From positions 1 to 38,056 of the forward strand of contig VGYW01000019.1 in NCBI GenBank assembly GCA_016872875.1: a stretch of DNA of 38,056 nt, given 5' to 3'. Source of the DNA: Planctomycetota bacterium. GTDB taxonomy: Bacteria > Planctomycetota > PUPC01 > DSUN01. The notes beneath the pieces were generated by a model. The model had not been told where the DNA came from, searched no databases, and saw only the letters and a list, made by a program, of their open reading frames with translations. Made by a program: the position numbers and the translations under genes. Shown piece after piece: positions 1 to 8,818 of this stretch (position 1 is its first letter; each line of letters opens with the position of its first letter).

Positions 1-163
1 TCACATCGGTCCAACCGCCGCCGGGATTGGACCACAAATGCCTGATCGGAGCGCCGGGGATCATGAACCTGCCCCACACCACGTCCGTGTGACCTTTTCC
101 CTTGACGATATCGTGCATGGCATAGGCATGATCGGTCAAGCTGTTGCCGATATGGAAGACGCG
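1..163. repeat. Near-identical copy of 4318-4480
   Basis: Positions 1-127 match 4318-4444 base for base; three mismatches follow (128, 152 and 160 in this copy) before similarity stops near 163. Both copies encode the start of an SGNH hydrolase domain in the same frame. The left boundary lies outside the window. A recent duplication or gene conversion is inferred. Confidence 0.9.
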
Positions 164-1531
164 CGGCGCCTTGGCGGCGGGGCGGCCAGCCTCGGGTTTG
201 GCAGGCGAGCCTGGGGCAGCCTCCGGCTTGGCGGGGGCGGACTCCGGCGCCCCGGCGAGTTCAATCGTCAACGTTTCGTTCTCCTCGACGGTTTTCTCAA
301 GCCTCTTGCCGTCCAGCGTATATTCGACCTTGAGTTTCTTGACGGCACCAAAAGCCGGGTCGCCGAAGTTTGCGTTGTTTGCCACGACAGTCAGACCTGC
401 CGTGGTTGCCAGGTCCTTGACCTTTGCGGTCACGTCGGCGACTCTGTCGCCCGCCAGGTCGCCATACACGGCCCTGACAATGACGAGTTTCCGCGGTGGT
501 TTGGGCGTTTCTGATTTCGCTTCCGGGTCTCTTGAGGCGGCGTTGCCCGGAGGGGGGTATGATCGCAGTTTTTCGCGCACCACTTTGCCTGACGGCGTCA
601 GGTGGGCGTCGGTCCAGGGGTTTGCGGCCGTCGGATTACTGGGGGCTTTGGTCGTGATCGCGGCGCTGCTCTCCTTCTTATGCACGATAGACCAGTTGGC
701 GTGCCCGATCTTGTGCCTGTCAAGGATGTCCCAGAACGCCTTCGTGGAGGCCAAGTCTATCCTGCCGTCGCCCGTGCCTTCCGACGTGCCCCACTCGGTC
801 ACGAATATCGGCACCCCGGCCTTGGCCGCCCGCTCGACCTTGTTGCGCAGAGTCTGGTTGTCCGTGGCGGCGTAGAAATGACAGACGTAGACGCTGTTCT
901 TGTCGTTCACCCGTCCGCTATTCTGGACCACCTCGATCGTGCGGTCCCAGTTCGGCGTGGCCACGCACACGATGTTGTCCGGATCGAACTTCCTGATCTC
1001 GGCGGTCACCTGATTGGCATAGTTCTTTATCGCATCCCACGAGGTCCACTCGGGCTCGTTGTACAACTCGTACATCACATTGGGCTTACCGGCGTACCGC
1101 TTGGCCATCTCCGCGAAGAATGCCTTGGACTGTGCCAGGTGGTTCTCGGCATGGTGATCGTGCCAGTCGATAATGACGTAGATGCCCCGCTTGATGCACG
1201 CGTCCACCACGGTGATGACCTTCGCCTTTTCCCTGGCAGGGTTTTCGAGATATCCGCCCGCCTCAACTCCCATGGATATCCGAAGCACGGAGCATTTCCA
1301 GTCGTCCACGAGCCAATTGACCACGTCGGCGTTCCACAGTTCGCCGGACCACTGGCTCCAGAAGAGGTCCATGCCGGCAAGTTGTACCGGCTGGCCGGTC
1401 TTGGTGCTGACGATGTTCTTGCCCTCGACGCGGAGCTGGCCCCAGGCCTCGACCGGCGTCACCGCGCCGGCAAACGGCGCAGTTGACAGCAGCCACAGCC
1501 CCACACCCACTGCAGCGATCCATAACCTCAT
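1..1531 (-). CDS. GH5 cellulase fused to SGNH hydrolase domain (3' end cut by window)
   Basis: Secreted multidomain carbohydrate-active enzyme. I translated it from the ATG at 1531, which has GGAGG 7 nt upstream; the frame stays open to the left edge (510 codons). A signal peptide covers residues 1-23. A GH5-type TIM barrel spans about 30-325, with the acid/base Glu159 in YELYNEP and the nucleophile Glu246 in FVTEWG. A DUF3395-like linker domain follows (about 348-425), then an Ala/Pro/Lys-rich hinge, then the start of an SGNH hydrolase (HIGNSLTD, Ser about 464). GH5 enzymes hydrolyse beta-1,4-glucans or mannans; the SGNH part would remove acyl esters (inference). The last 160 bp nearly duplicate the start of the next gene's SGNH domain. 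Substrate is not predictable. Confidence 0.85.
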   Translation of the reverse strand, partial: MRLWIAAVGVGLWLLSTAPFAGAVTPVEAWGQLRVEGKNIVSTKTGQPVQLAGMDLFWSQWSGELWNADVVNWLVDDWKCSVLRISMGVEAGGYLENPAREKAKVITVVDACIKRGIYVIIDWHDHHAENHLAQSKAFFAEMAKRYAGKPNVMYELYNEPEWTSWDAIKNYANQVTAEIRKFDPDNIVCVATPNWDRTIEVVQNSGRVNDKNSVYVCHFYAATDNQTLRNKVERAAKAGVPIFVTEWGTSEGTGDGRIDLASTKAFWDILDRHKIGHANWSIVHKKESSAAITTKAPSNPTAANPWTDAHLTPSGKVVREKLRSYPPPGNAASRDPEAKSETPKPPRKLVIVRAVYGDLAGDRVADVTAKVKDLATTAGLTVVANNANFGDPAFGAVKKLKVEYTLDGKRLEKTVEENETLTIELAGAPESAPAKPEAAPGSPAKPEAGRPAAKAPRVFHIGNSLTDHAYAMHDIVKGKGHTDVVWGRFMIPGAPIRHLWSNPGGGWTDV

Positions 1532-1732
1532 AGTCCCACCTCCATTGAGGCCGCAGTGGATGGGAATTGGGGGCCGGCGCGGCCTGACCCGAAGCCCCAA
1601 TCGGTCCGCCTTCCCGGCGCACCGGACTTTGTTCTAGCGGCAAATGGCCGGGCAAATGGTGTCAGATCTGTTTCTTTCCCGCATTGGTGCCCAGAAAACT
1701 GAACTGACACGATCTATCCCCTTCTGACACCG
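1532..1732. other. Intergenic spacer with TGTCAG/CTGACA repeats
   Basis: No gene is seen. The spacer carries an 8-bp inverted repeat GGTGTCAG (1658-1665) / CTGACACC (1724-1731), and a third CTGACAC at 1704-1710. The spacing is long for a terminator and there is no U-tract, so its role is unclear. The ribosome-binding site of the GH5 gene (GGAGG) lies at the left end. Confidence 0.4.
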
Positions 1733-4597
1733 CTATTTCTTTGGGTTGTCCTTGGGCGTTTCTTGCTTGGCCGGCGCGTCGATGAAGACGGCCTCCACAT
1801 CATCGATGTAAAGCACGCTTTCGCCGTAGCTCTCCTGGCCATGCCACAGGCCGGGAAGAAAGACAATCTCGGTGACGTTGGCTGGCTTGAAAACGTTGCT
1901 GACATCTTTATTGGGGGAATACCTTAGGTCCTGCTTCAAGCTGGAAAACGGCACAATCACACGACGGGCCTGGGTCTCACCCACTTGTGTCCGGAGCTTG
2001 TCGAACGAGGCGTTCCAGAGATTCCAGTGCTGACGGCCCTGATCGTCCAGCATGTTGAGGGTTAGGCCAACAGTGTGTCCATGTCCATCCGGCTTGATCC
2101 AGAAGCTCAATGCGTTGTAACCGGAAAGGCCAAATTTCCGGTACCACATGATGGCGACGTACTTCTTGGCGGGGCCGGGTTGAGTCGTATAGGTCAGCTT
2201 CATGCTCTGACGGCCTTTGCCGGAAATACTTGGCCCGATTTCGATTTTCACCTGGTTGCCGTGCGGCGCCTTGTGCCAGGGGAGAGCCTCTCCTGGCTTG
2301 TAGGATTCGAAATCGTCAATGATCATTGGAGGTTTGCTCTGCCTGGATGAAAGCCCTGTGGTGCTGCCTTGCGTGGACGGACGGCTCCCTGCGCTGTCGC
2401 GGTTGCTAGTGCTCGCCGCAGGGGCGGATCCGATCGGCTTCAGCTTGCCGCTATAGAGCGTGACGATCGTCGACGCGGGGAGCTCGACGGAGAGTTTGCC
2501 GTCCGGCGAGGGCTTGGCTTCCGTCGCAGAACCCTCTCGCGGCTTGGGCTCCACCGCTTCCCCTTTGGCAAATTCCACCAGCGCTCGGTACTTGTGGGCT
2601 TGGGCAACGGGTTGTCCGGTCGTCTCCATCGAACCCCATGCCCCGCCGTCACCCGCCTGGCCTACGTGGCAATAGTGCGAGAACACGCTGAAGTAGCGGG
2701 CCATCTCGCGAAGATATTCGGTATAGAGATCATGCATCGCCGGGTTGCGGTTCAAGACGGCCGTCAGGCGCGTGCAGTGCTGGCCGCCTTCGTAGGCGAT
2801 CAGGGCCAGCCCGGCCGCGTCGGCCAGCTTCTTGTGCTTGGCCGAATCCTCAGCCGAGCGGCGGATGGCCGCACGCATCCGCGCCACAGCATCGGCGGCA
2901 TCGCCCTGCACGTCGTGGCCGAAATAGGGCGCCGTGGCAATCGCGTCGGCCTTGACCTGCCAGGGGTTGTACTTCGGGTTCTTGACGACGTCGAGGTGCT
3001 GGCCGGCGATCCAACTGTTGGCCGTGTGGGTCGCCAGCACACGGATCACCCGCTTGCTGTCGGCCCCGAACGCCAGGTCGGCCGCGCGGAACAGCCGCAA
3101 AGCCGCCCAGGCATGGAAACGGAAGCCGGCTGTCCATCGGTTCTTGTCCAGCCCCAGCGCCGTACCATCGTCGCAACAATAATGCGATTGCTGGAACACG
3201 CCGTTCCAGGTCTCGTTGGAGTATTCGACGTACAGCTTCAGATTCGCCTTCAGCGGCTCGCAGGTTTTCTGGCCACCGGCCTTGACCAGATCTTCCGCGT
3301 TCATTTTCGCCAGACTTTCCAGGAACGGCTTCAGGTCCACACCCTTCATATCCACCCCGGTCTTCACCAGGATGCACAGTCGCAGGGCGTAGTCGCACGG
3401 CTCATCGCCCGTGTTGCGGTTGACCGTCTTGTGCGGGAGCGTCACCCATAGGTCCGCGCTCATCCGATCGCACAGGTCGATCATCCACTCGTAGGCCACG
3501 GGGTTTTGCTTGTGGTTCTCCTTCCGGTTCCGCTCGGTCCATCGGGACCGGGGAGAGTTGTTCGTTTCGTCCCAATCCATGAAGCGTAGCGACTTGAAGA
3601 TGGCAATGTCCTTGAGGAACTGGGGGTTCCACGGGTGGTCGCCCTGGACATTCTGCCAATTCGTGAAGCAGTCGCTCGGCTTGTGCCAGCCGATGTTCCA
3701 GAAGTTGCTGCCCAGTTCCATGGCGGGAGTACCGGGGATTGGTCCGCTTACCCCCGACAAAGGGTGTTTCCGGACGACGTCCCAGGCTACGTCCTGGGCC
3801 TTGGCGGCAAATCCCGCCGAAACCGAGTACGAACCTTCCCAAGAGTACAGCCCGGACGTGATAGCCCCATGTGGGTCCTGTTGGTAGATTGTGGCGAAAT
3901 GGATCAGTGCCTCCAGGTACTTGCCCTCGCTGTTGGCGTGGATATCATCTTTGTATAGGTTGGCGACACCGCCCATCTTCTCCCCGATCGCCTGGAACCC
4001 CTGCGCCACGGGAATGACCCGCACCGGCTTCCGTTTCGGGGATCGCTTGGAGATTCCCTTGGCGCCTTCGACGGCCATGGCGTCGTACTTGGCCACCGTC
4101 TCGGCATATTTGCCGAAGTTCTCTTGGCCCGGGTAACTCCCAAACACGTACACCTGGCATTCAGGGTTTCCCTTGTAGGCGGCCTCGGCGAAGTTGCCGC
4201 CGCTCTCCGTCATGGTCTGGGCCGTGTCGCCGTTCTGCGGGAAGAGCTGAAGCACGAGCGCGTCCCACTTGTTTTCCTGGAGGATTTGCGATGCTTTCCC
4301 CTTGATGTTCGCACCGGTCACATCGGTCCAACCGCCGCCGGGATTGGACCACAAATGCCTGATCGGAGCGCCGGGGATCATGAACCTGCCCCACACCACG
4401 TCCGTGTGACCTTTTCCCTTGACGATATCGTGCATGGCATAGGCCTGATCGGTCAAGCTGTTGCCGATGTGGAAGATGCGGAGCCCCTTTCCGGGCTTCG
4501 TGGCCGCCTTGTCGTCCCCGTTCATCGGGGTGGCCATGGCGACGACGAGCGCCGCCGACAGCGCGGCTCTCCGCCCTACGCATGTGCTAATGGTCAT
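1733..4597 (-). CDS. SGNH hydrolase + glycosidase-like TIM barrel + CBM-like domain
   Basis: Secreted 954-residue protein. The start is ATG at 4597, preceded by AAGGAGG, rather than an in-frame ATG 32 codons upstream; it leads directly into a signal peptide (residues 1-25). Residues 38-280 form an SGNH hydrolase: Ser47 in HIGNSLTD and an Asp217/His220 pair in the DDIHAN segment. Residues about 290-690 look like a clan-A type barrel, with candidate catalytic Glu462 in YVEYSNETWNG and Glu603 in ALIAYEGG. After a Ser/Thr-rich linker, residues about 735-945 resemble a galactose-binding/CBM11-like jelly roll (begins MIIDDFESY). The start overlaps the stop of the upstream epimerase gene (ATGA), so the two are probably translationally coupled. 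Deacylation plus hydrolysis of an acylated polysaccharide is inference. Confidence 0.8.
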   Translation of the reverse strand: MTISTCVGRRAALSAALVVAMATPMNGDDKAATKPGKGLRIFHIGNSLTDQAYAMHDIVKGKGHTDVVWGRFMIPGAPIRHLWSNPGGGWTDVTGANIKGKASQILQENKWDALVLQLFPQNGDTAQTMTESGGNFAEAAYKGNPECQVYVFGSYPGQENFGKYAETVAKYDAMAVEGAKGISKRSPKRKPVRVIPVAQGFQAIGEKMGGVANLYKDDIHANSEGKYLEALIHFATIYQQDPHGAITSGLYSWEGSYSVSAGFAAKAQDVAWDVVRKHPLSGVSGPIPGTPAMELGSNFWNIGWHKPSDCFTNWQNVQGDHPWNPQFLKDIAIFKSLRFMDWDETNNSPRSRWTERNRKENHKQNPVAYEWMIDLCDRMSADLWVTLPHKTVNRNTGDEPCDYALRLCILVKTGVDMKGVDLKPFLESLAKMNAEDLVKAGGQKTCEPLKANLKLYVEYSNETWNGVFQQSHYCCDDGTALGLDKNRWTAGFRFHAWAALRLFRAADLAFGADSKRVIRVLATHTANSWIAGQHLDVVKNPKYNPWQVKADAIATAPYFGHDVQGDAADAVARMRAAIRRSAEDSAKHKKLADAAGLALIAYEGGQHCTRLTAVLNRNPAMHDLYTEYLREMARYFSVFSHYCHVGQAGDGGAWGSMETTGQPVAQAHKYRALVEFAKGEAVEPKPREGSATEAKPSPDGKLSVELPASTIVTLYSGKLKPIGSAPAASTSNRDSAGSRPSTQGSTTGLSSRQSKPPMIIDDFESYKPGEALPWHKAPHGNQVKIEIGPSISGKGRQSMKLTYTTQPGPAKKYVAIMWYRKFGLSGYNALSFWIKPDGHGHTVGLTLNMLDDQGRQHWNLWNASFDKLRTQVGETQARRVIVPFSSLKQDLRYSPNKDVSNVFKPANVTEIVFLPGLWHGQESYGESVLYIDDVEAVFIDAPAKQETPKDNPKK
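4318..4480. repeat. Second copy of the 1-163 block
   Basis: Lies inside the SGNH domain of the 1733-4597 gene. It shares 127 consecutive identical bases and about 160 of 163 overall with the left edge of the window. Confidence 0.9.
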
Positions 4598-5697
4598 GGA
4601 TGTCCTCCTTGCGCGGCGCGAGCCGCTCGTTCCCGGGTGGCTTCCACCCGCGCCATGGCGTCCCGCTCGGGCGCCAGCCTCCACTGCCGGCACTGACGCA
4701 CCATCTCCTCCTCATGCTCGCGCCATGCGGCGATGATCCGGTCGTACTCCGGGTAGTCGGCGGCGGTCTCGATCACCTCGCGGGCCCGGGGATTGGCGAA
4801 CCAACGGCGCATGATGTCCTCGAGCGTGACCGTGATCCTGAACCCCAGGTCCTGCTTCGCCGGCGTGTTGTCGTAGACGTTGCTGTACTGGATGTTGTCG
4901 GCGATCCAGTCGCATCCCCTGACCATGCGCGCGAGGAGCGCCGAAGGGATGTGCACGAACTGCACCTCGGGCGCGCCCAGGACCCGAGCCGCGGCCCGAT
5001 AGTACTCCATCCAAGAGTGGTACACGTCCGGCGAGGTCACGTAGGCCCTGCCGTAGGCTCTGGGATTGCCGATCGCGTTGGCGTACGCCACGGCCACGTC
5101 ATCCCGATGCGTGAACGGCCAGACCGCGGTGCCGTCGCCGTGCATGATGATCGGCTTGCCGTCGCGGATGCGCCGCATGACATAGCCGTGGACCGGCGCC
5201 ACGAACGTCAGGGGGAGCCAGGTGTCGTTGGTGGTGGCCACAGGACGAATGATGGTCAGGGCGAACTCGCCTCGTGCCGCCGCTTCCTCGAAGACGAACT
5301 CCGCCTGCGCCTTGTTGTATCCGTAGGCGTACCCCAGCACGGGCTTGCGCTCGAAGTCCACCGGCATCGGATAGGTCTTCCCCTTGGTGTAGACGTCGAC
5401 GCTGCTGGTGAAGATGAACTGCCGCGTTCGGCCTCCCACCGCCCGGATATCGCTGCGGGCCTCCTCGGGTCCGAAGCAGATCATGTCGATCGCGCAGTCC
5501 CATGGACCGGCCCTGCGGACGGACTCCTCGAATCGGGCACGGTCGTGGCGGTCGCAGATGACCCGCTCGGTCCTGCCGGGCCATTCGTCCGACGAGCCGC
5601 GGTTGCACAGGGTGATGTCGAAGCCGCCCCGGTCCAGGAGCTGCTGTGTGATTGCCGTTCCGATATTACCCGTACCGCCGATGATGAGCACCTTCAT
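4594..5697 (-). CDS. NAD-dependent epimerase/dehydratase (extended SDR)
   Basis: Cytoplasmic 367-residue Rossmann-fold enzyme of the extended short-chain dehydrogenase family, typical in length. The nucleotide-binding motif GGTGNIG is at residues 7-13, and the catalytic YxxxK is Tyr125/Lys129 (YGYNK) with an upstream TSS segment at 98-100. The start ATG at 5697 follows a purine-rich AAGGGGAAAG tract. Its TGA stop overlaps the ATG of the next gene (ATGA). Members of this family epimerise, dehydrate or reduce nucleotide sugars or related compounds; the exact substrate cannot be read from sequence. The neighbouring glycosidases suggest sugar catabolism (inference). Confidence 0.85.
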   Translation of the reverse strand: MKVLIIGGTGNIGTAITQQLLDRGGFDITLCNRGSSDEWPGRTERVICDRHDRARFEESVRRAGPWDCAIDMICFGPEEARSDIRAVGGRTRQFIFTSSVDVYTKGKTYPMPVDFERKPVLGYAYGYNKAQAEFVFEEAAARGEFALTIIRPVATTNDTWLPLTFVAPVHGYVMRRIRDGKPIIMHGDGTAVWPFTHRDDVAVAYANAIGNPRAYGRAYVTSPDVYHSWMEYYRAAARVLGAPEVQFVHIPSALLARMVRGCDWIADNIQYSNVYDNTPAKQDLGFRITVTLEDIMRRWFANPRAREVIETAADYPEYDRIIAAWREHEEEMVRQCRQWRLAPERDAMARVEATRERAARAAQGGHP

Positions 5698-5719
5698 ATC
5701 CCACTTTCCCCTTCACTCC

Positions 5720-6030
5720 TCAGAGATCGCTTTTCCGGAATGTCCCCTTCGAGCAGCCGACCCAGCGTCTCGCTTGCTCCGCGGCAGCCCGACGCTCGCT
5801 GGCAAGCGCATGCGGGAGGCGGGCCATGGCCCGGGAGTCCCCTTCGGGGCTGCCGTGCAGTTCGACGAGGACGTCGGCATTGACGGCCTCGCACTGTCTG
5901 CTCCAGCCAGGTGGGCAGGCGCGGACGACGATGGGCTTGTCCGGCGCACCCGCCAGAGACAGGAGTGCGAGGACTGCCTTGTCCGACACGCCGCATCGCC
6001 GTCTCGTAGTTCTCCACTCCTGACCAAAAG
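5720..6030 (-). pseudogene. Decayed coding remnant, copy A of a repeated unknown gene
   Basis: Codon-like composition and strong C/G third positions suggest a former gene read leftwards. An open frame from a GTG at 5989 to the stop at 5720 encodes 89 residues, including the segments CPPGWSRQCEAVNADVLVEL and HGSPEGDSRAMARL. A further coding-like stretch (AFWSGVENYETAMRRV) lies upstream in another frame, so at least one frameshift is likely. The middle part (about 5803-5920) is repeated at 9171-9287. I do not recognise the family. It lies between the epimerase gene and the DUF5060-type glycosidase gene. Confidence 0.45.
5803..5920. repeat. Direct repeat A (pairs with 9171-9287)
   Basis: About 118 bp that align with 9171-9287 in the same orientation with roughly a dozen mismatches. 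The core includes the identical run CTGCCGTGCAGTTCGACGA. Differences fall in all codon positions, consistent with two drifting coding fragments. Confidence 0.8.
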
Positions 6031-6142
6031 GCCTCAGAATCGCCTGGCCCGGGTTCGGGCCCGGCGGTCAAGCCGGGAAGAGGGAGCTCTCCCCGGCGCA
6101 CGCCGTGACCGCCGAGGGAAAGCGGCCGGCCGTCTCGCCCGG

Positions 6143-7621
6143 TCAATCGGCCCGCAGCAGGCGCAGAGCCATATACGGCTCTCCAGGCAGTTCCACCCGG
6201 AACTTGCCTTGGACCACGCGGTCCAGCTTCCGGATGGTCATGTTCCAGGTGTCTATGACCTCCACCGCGTATTGGCCTTCGCCGGGCGTGGTCATCTCGC
6301 GAAACGAAGGACGGTTCAGGCCGAAGTAGAACAGGTAAAGCCTGTCCTTGATCCCGCCGCACTCACCCGAGAAGGGCGTCAGGCCCTGGGTTTTCCCCTT
6401 CCGGGGGTCCCTCTCCCGGAAAGCGGCGCCGACGCTGTCCTCCACGAGTTCGCGCATGAACGCGATGCGCGCCGGGCTCGTTCCGACCAGTTCGCCGCCC
6501 TTGGACCACCAGAGCCTGTCGTTCGGCCGCACATAGGTCTCGCCGTGGCCCACGTAGCCGCCGCGCACGACGCCTTCCCAGAACCGGCGCGCCATTTCCT
6601 CGCCGGAGATGTTGCCCCAGCCGTGCTCGGCGTTGCCCTCATAGCAGCACTCATCAACCACCACCGGTTTCGCGTACTGGCGGCGACAGAGGTCCACCTG
6701 TTCCCCCACGTCGCTGCGCTGCACGCTGCAGTGAGTCACCCACGGCTTGGCGTGGTCGTAAAAGGCGTGGCAGTTGTGGATCGAGCGGAGATGACCGTAG
6801 GGGTCGTTCTCCTGCACGGTCCTGAAGAGCTCGTCCCAGTCATTCATGGTCAGGTCGGTCATCAAGTCGTATTCGTTGGCGAGCGACCACCAGACGTTCC
6901 TGAAGGAGGCAAGGCGGGCGATGAGATAGCGCAGATAGCCGACATTCCGCTCCATTCCCATCTTGGCGAAGCCCCACTTGTCATAGGGATGGAAGAGTAT
7001 GATGTCGGCTTCGATTCCCAGCCTCATCAAGTCCAAGACGCGCCGCTCCAGGCGCCGAAAGAACGCGGGATTGAAGCGCGCGAAGTCCCAGCCGGCGTTC
7101 GGCGAGCCGGGGAACGCGAAGTGCTCCGGCTCGCCGCGGTTGTAGTCATACCATTTCGGAAACACACACATCCGCAGCTTATTGAAGGGCGCGGTCTTCA
7201 GCGTCGCCAGGGTGGCATTCTGAAGCTCCTCGGACTGGTGTACCCACGCATAGCAGGTGGTGCCGACGGAGAAATGCGGCGAGCCGTCATCGTAAGCGAA
7301 ATGATGGATATCGTTCACCCGCACGACGCCGTGGTTGTCCGGCGAAGGAGGCGTGCAGGTGAATTCCCCGCGCAGCCCGTCCAGCTCCTGACGCGCGCAA
7401 ACCGTCCGGAACGACCATGCGCCTTCCCGGTCGGGCATGAAGCGGACCCTGTAGGTCCCGTCGCCGTCGTAGAACCCCCGGACCCGGACCTCGCGATGAT
7501 CGTACTTGAAGACGGCCCCAAAAATGACCTCGGCGAACGGATTCCCGGTGTCAGGACCGTCTGCAGACAGTTCGAAGACGCCCCATCGTTCGACCTGGTC
7601 GTCCACGCTCTTCATGCCCAT
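6143..7621 (-). CDS. DUF5060 / DUF4038-DUF5605 type glycoside hydrolase
   Basis: Predicted glycosidase of 492 residues with no signal peptide, so probably intracellular. The N-terminal domain (about 10-90) is a beta-sandwich of DUF5060 type, followed by an apiosidase-like TIM barrel (about 100-420) with candidate acid/base Glu250 in WWSLANEYD and nucleophile Glu324 in VVVDECCYEG. The C-terminal beta domain (about 420-490) matches the DUF5605-like layout. The start is the ATG at 7621, because GGAGGT sits 8 nt upstream; the ATG two codons later would be too far from it. Only 6 bp separate it from the dehydrogenase stop, so the two are surely co-transcribed. Related enzymes act on pectic or other plant side chains; the substrate here is unknown. 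Confidence 0.8.
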   Translation of the reverse strand: MGMKSVDDQVERWGVFELSADGPDTGNPFAEVIFGAVFKYDHREVRVRGFYDGDGTYRVRFMPDREGAWSFRTVCARQELDGLRGEFTCTPPSPDNHGVVRVNDIHHFAYDDGSPHFSVGTTCYAWVHQSEELQNATLATLKTAPFNKLRMCVFPKWYDYNRGEPEHFAFPGSPNAGWDFARFNPAFFRRLERRVLDLMRLGIEADIILFHPYDKWGFAKMGMERNVGYLRYLIARLASFRNVWWSLANEYDLMTDLTMNDWDELFRTVQENDPYGHLRSIHNCHAFYDHAKPWVTHCSVQRSDVGEQVDLCRRQYAKPVVVDECCYEGNAEHGWGNISGEEMARRFWEGVVRGGYVGHGETYVRPNDRLWWSKGGELVGTSPARIAFMRELVEDSVGAAFRERDPRKGKTQGLTPFSGECGGIKDRLYLFYFGLNRPSFREMTTPGEGQYAVEVIDTWNMTIRKLDRVVQGKFRVELPGEPYMALRLLRAD

Positions 7622-7627
7622 CGCGGC

Positions 7628-8800
7628 TTACCTCCGTTTCCTATGCGGTACCACTTCCACCTTCATGCACTCATCCGGATTCACGACCACGGCCATGTCC
7701 GCCGCCAGTTCCTCCAACCCCATACGGTGGGATATCAACGAGGCGAACGGGTACCGCTCGGCGTGCTTCGCCATCACCCGCAACACCGGACCCCAGTTGG
7801 CGCCGCAATGAAACACGGAATGGATGTGCACGTTCTTGCTGGCGATGTGCTGCATCACATTCAACGGTACGGTCTGGCCGGTATCCACCCAGTTGCCGAC
7901 CTCGATCACGGTCCCGCCCTTCCGCACCATCTCCAGCGCCTCGAGGAACACCGCTGGGTCGCCGGCCGACTCGATCACCAAGTCCGGTCCCACGCCTTCC
8001 GTCAGGTCCCTGGCCCTTCGCACCCTCTCCGCCGCCGGGGACCGGGAGGCGTTGATCGTGACGTCGGCATAGAGTTCCTTGGCCTTGGTGAGCCGCCGGT
8101 CGGCAAGGTCCGTGGCGATTCTCAGGCCCGCGCCCTGGATGCTCGCCATGATACCGTGAAGGATTCCGAGCGGTCCATTCCCGAGAATGGCCACCGAGTC
8201 GCCGGGCCCGAACCCTTCCTTCACCGCGGGAAAGGGCTGGGCGGCCCGGGCGAGGGCATGGTAGGCGACAGCCATCTCCTCAACGAAGACCGCCACATCC
8301 GTCGGAACGGACTCGGGGACCTTGAACAGCGACGTGCCCGGGGCGATGTACATGTACTCGGCGAACCCGCCTCGCAGATGGGGCGGCGCCTCGGAGCCCG
8401 GATGTATGCCGTAGGCCATCACCTGGTTCTCGCAGGTGATGTTGTTGTACTGGTTCCGGCAGTACCAGCACTTCCCGCAGTTCACCTCCACCGCCACCGC
8501 CACCCGGTCTCCAACCCGAAGCGGCTTGTGGTCGTACTCCTTGATCGTCGCGGCGTTGCTTCCGATCTCGACGACCGTGCCGATGATCTCGTGTCCGCCG
8601 ATGTAGGGGAAGATGGATTTGCCGCGGATCGTCGTTGCCTCCCCTTTGAAGATGTGCTTGTCCGTGCCGCAGACGCCGCACATCTCGATGCGAAGCACCG
8701 CCGAATCTCTGTCACTCGCGGGATAGGGATACCGCCGGATCTCCATCGCGCCCGGCCCCGTCATCACTACTGCCCTGACCTTCTTCGGCGTCGCCGTCAT
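7628..8800 (-). CDS. Zinc-dependent alcohol/polyol dehydrogenase (MDR family)
   Basis: Cytoplasmic medium-chain dehydrogenase of 390 residues. It shows the catalytic-zinc residues Cys44 and His70-Glu71 (GGHE), the four structural-zinc cysteines 108, 111, 114 and 123, and a nucleotide-binding loop GNGPLG at 207-212. The ATG at 8800 has AGGAAGG a few bases upstream. The family oxidises sugar alcohols, threonine or sugars with NAD(P). Location immediately upstream of a cytoplasmic glycosidase suggests oxidation of a released sugar (inference). Length and motifs are intact; I see nothing unusual. Confidence 0.88.
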   Translation of the reverse strand: MTATPKKVRAVVMTGPGAMEIRRYPYPASDRDSAVLRIEMCGVCGTDKHIFKGEATTIRGKSIFPYIGGHEIIGTVVEIGSNAATIKEYDHKPLRVGDRVAVAVEVNCGKCWYCRNQYNNITCENQVMAYGIHPGSEAPPHLRGGFAEYMYIAPGTSLFKVPESVPTDVAVFVEEMAVAYHALARAAQPFPAVKEGFGPGDSVAILGNGPLGILHGIMASIQGAGLRIATDLADRRLTKAKELYADVTINASRSPAAERVRRARDLTEGVGPDLVIESAGDPAVFLEALEMVRKGGTVIEVGNWVDTGQTVPLNVMQHIASKNVHIHSVFHCGANWGPVLRVMAKHAERYPFASLISHRMGLEELAADMAVVVNPDECMKVEVVPHRKRR

Positions 8801-8818
8801 ATTGACCTTCCTCTCCGA

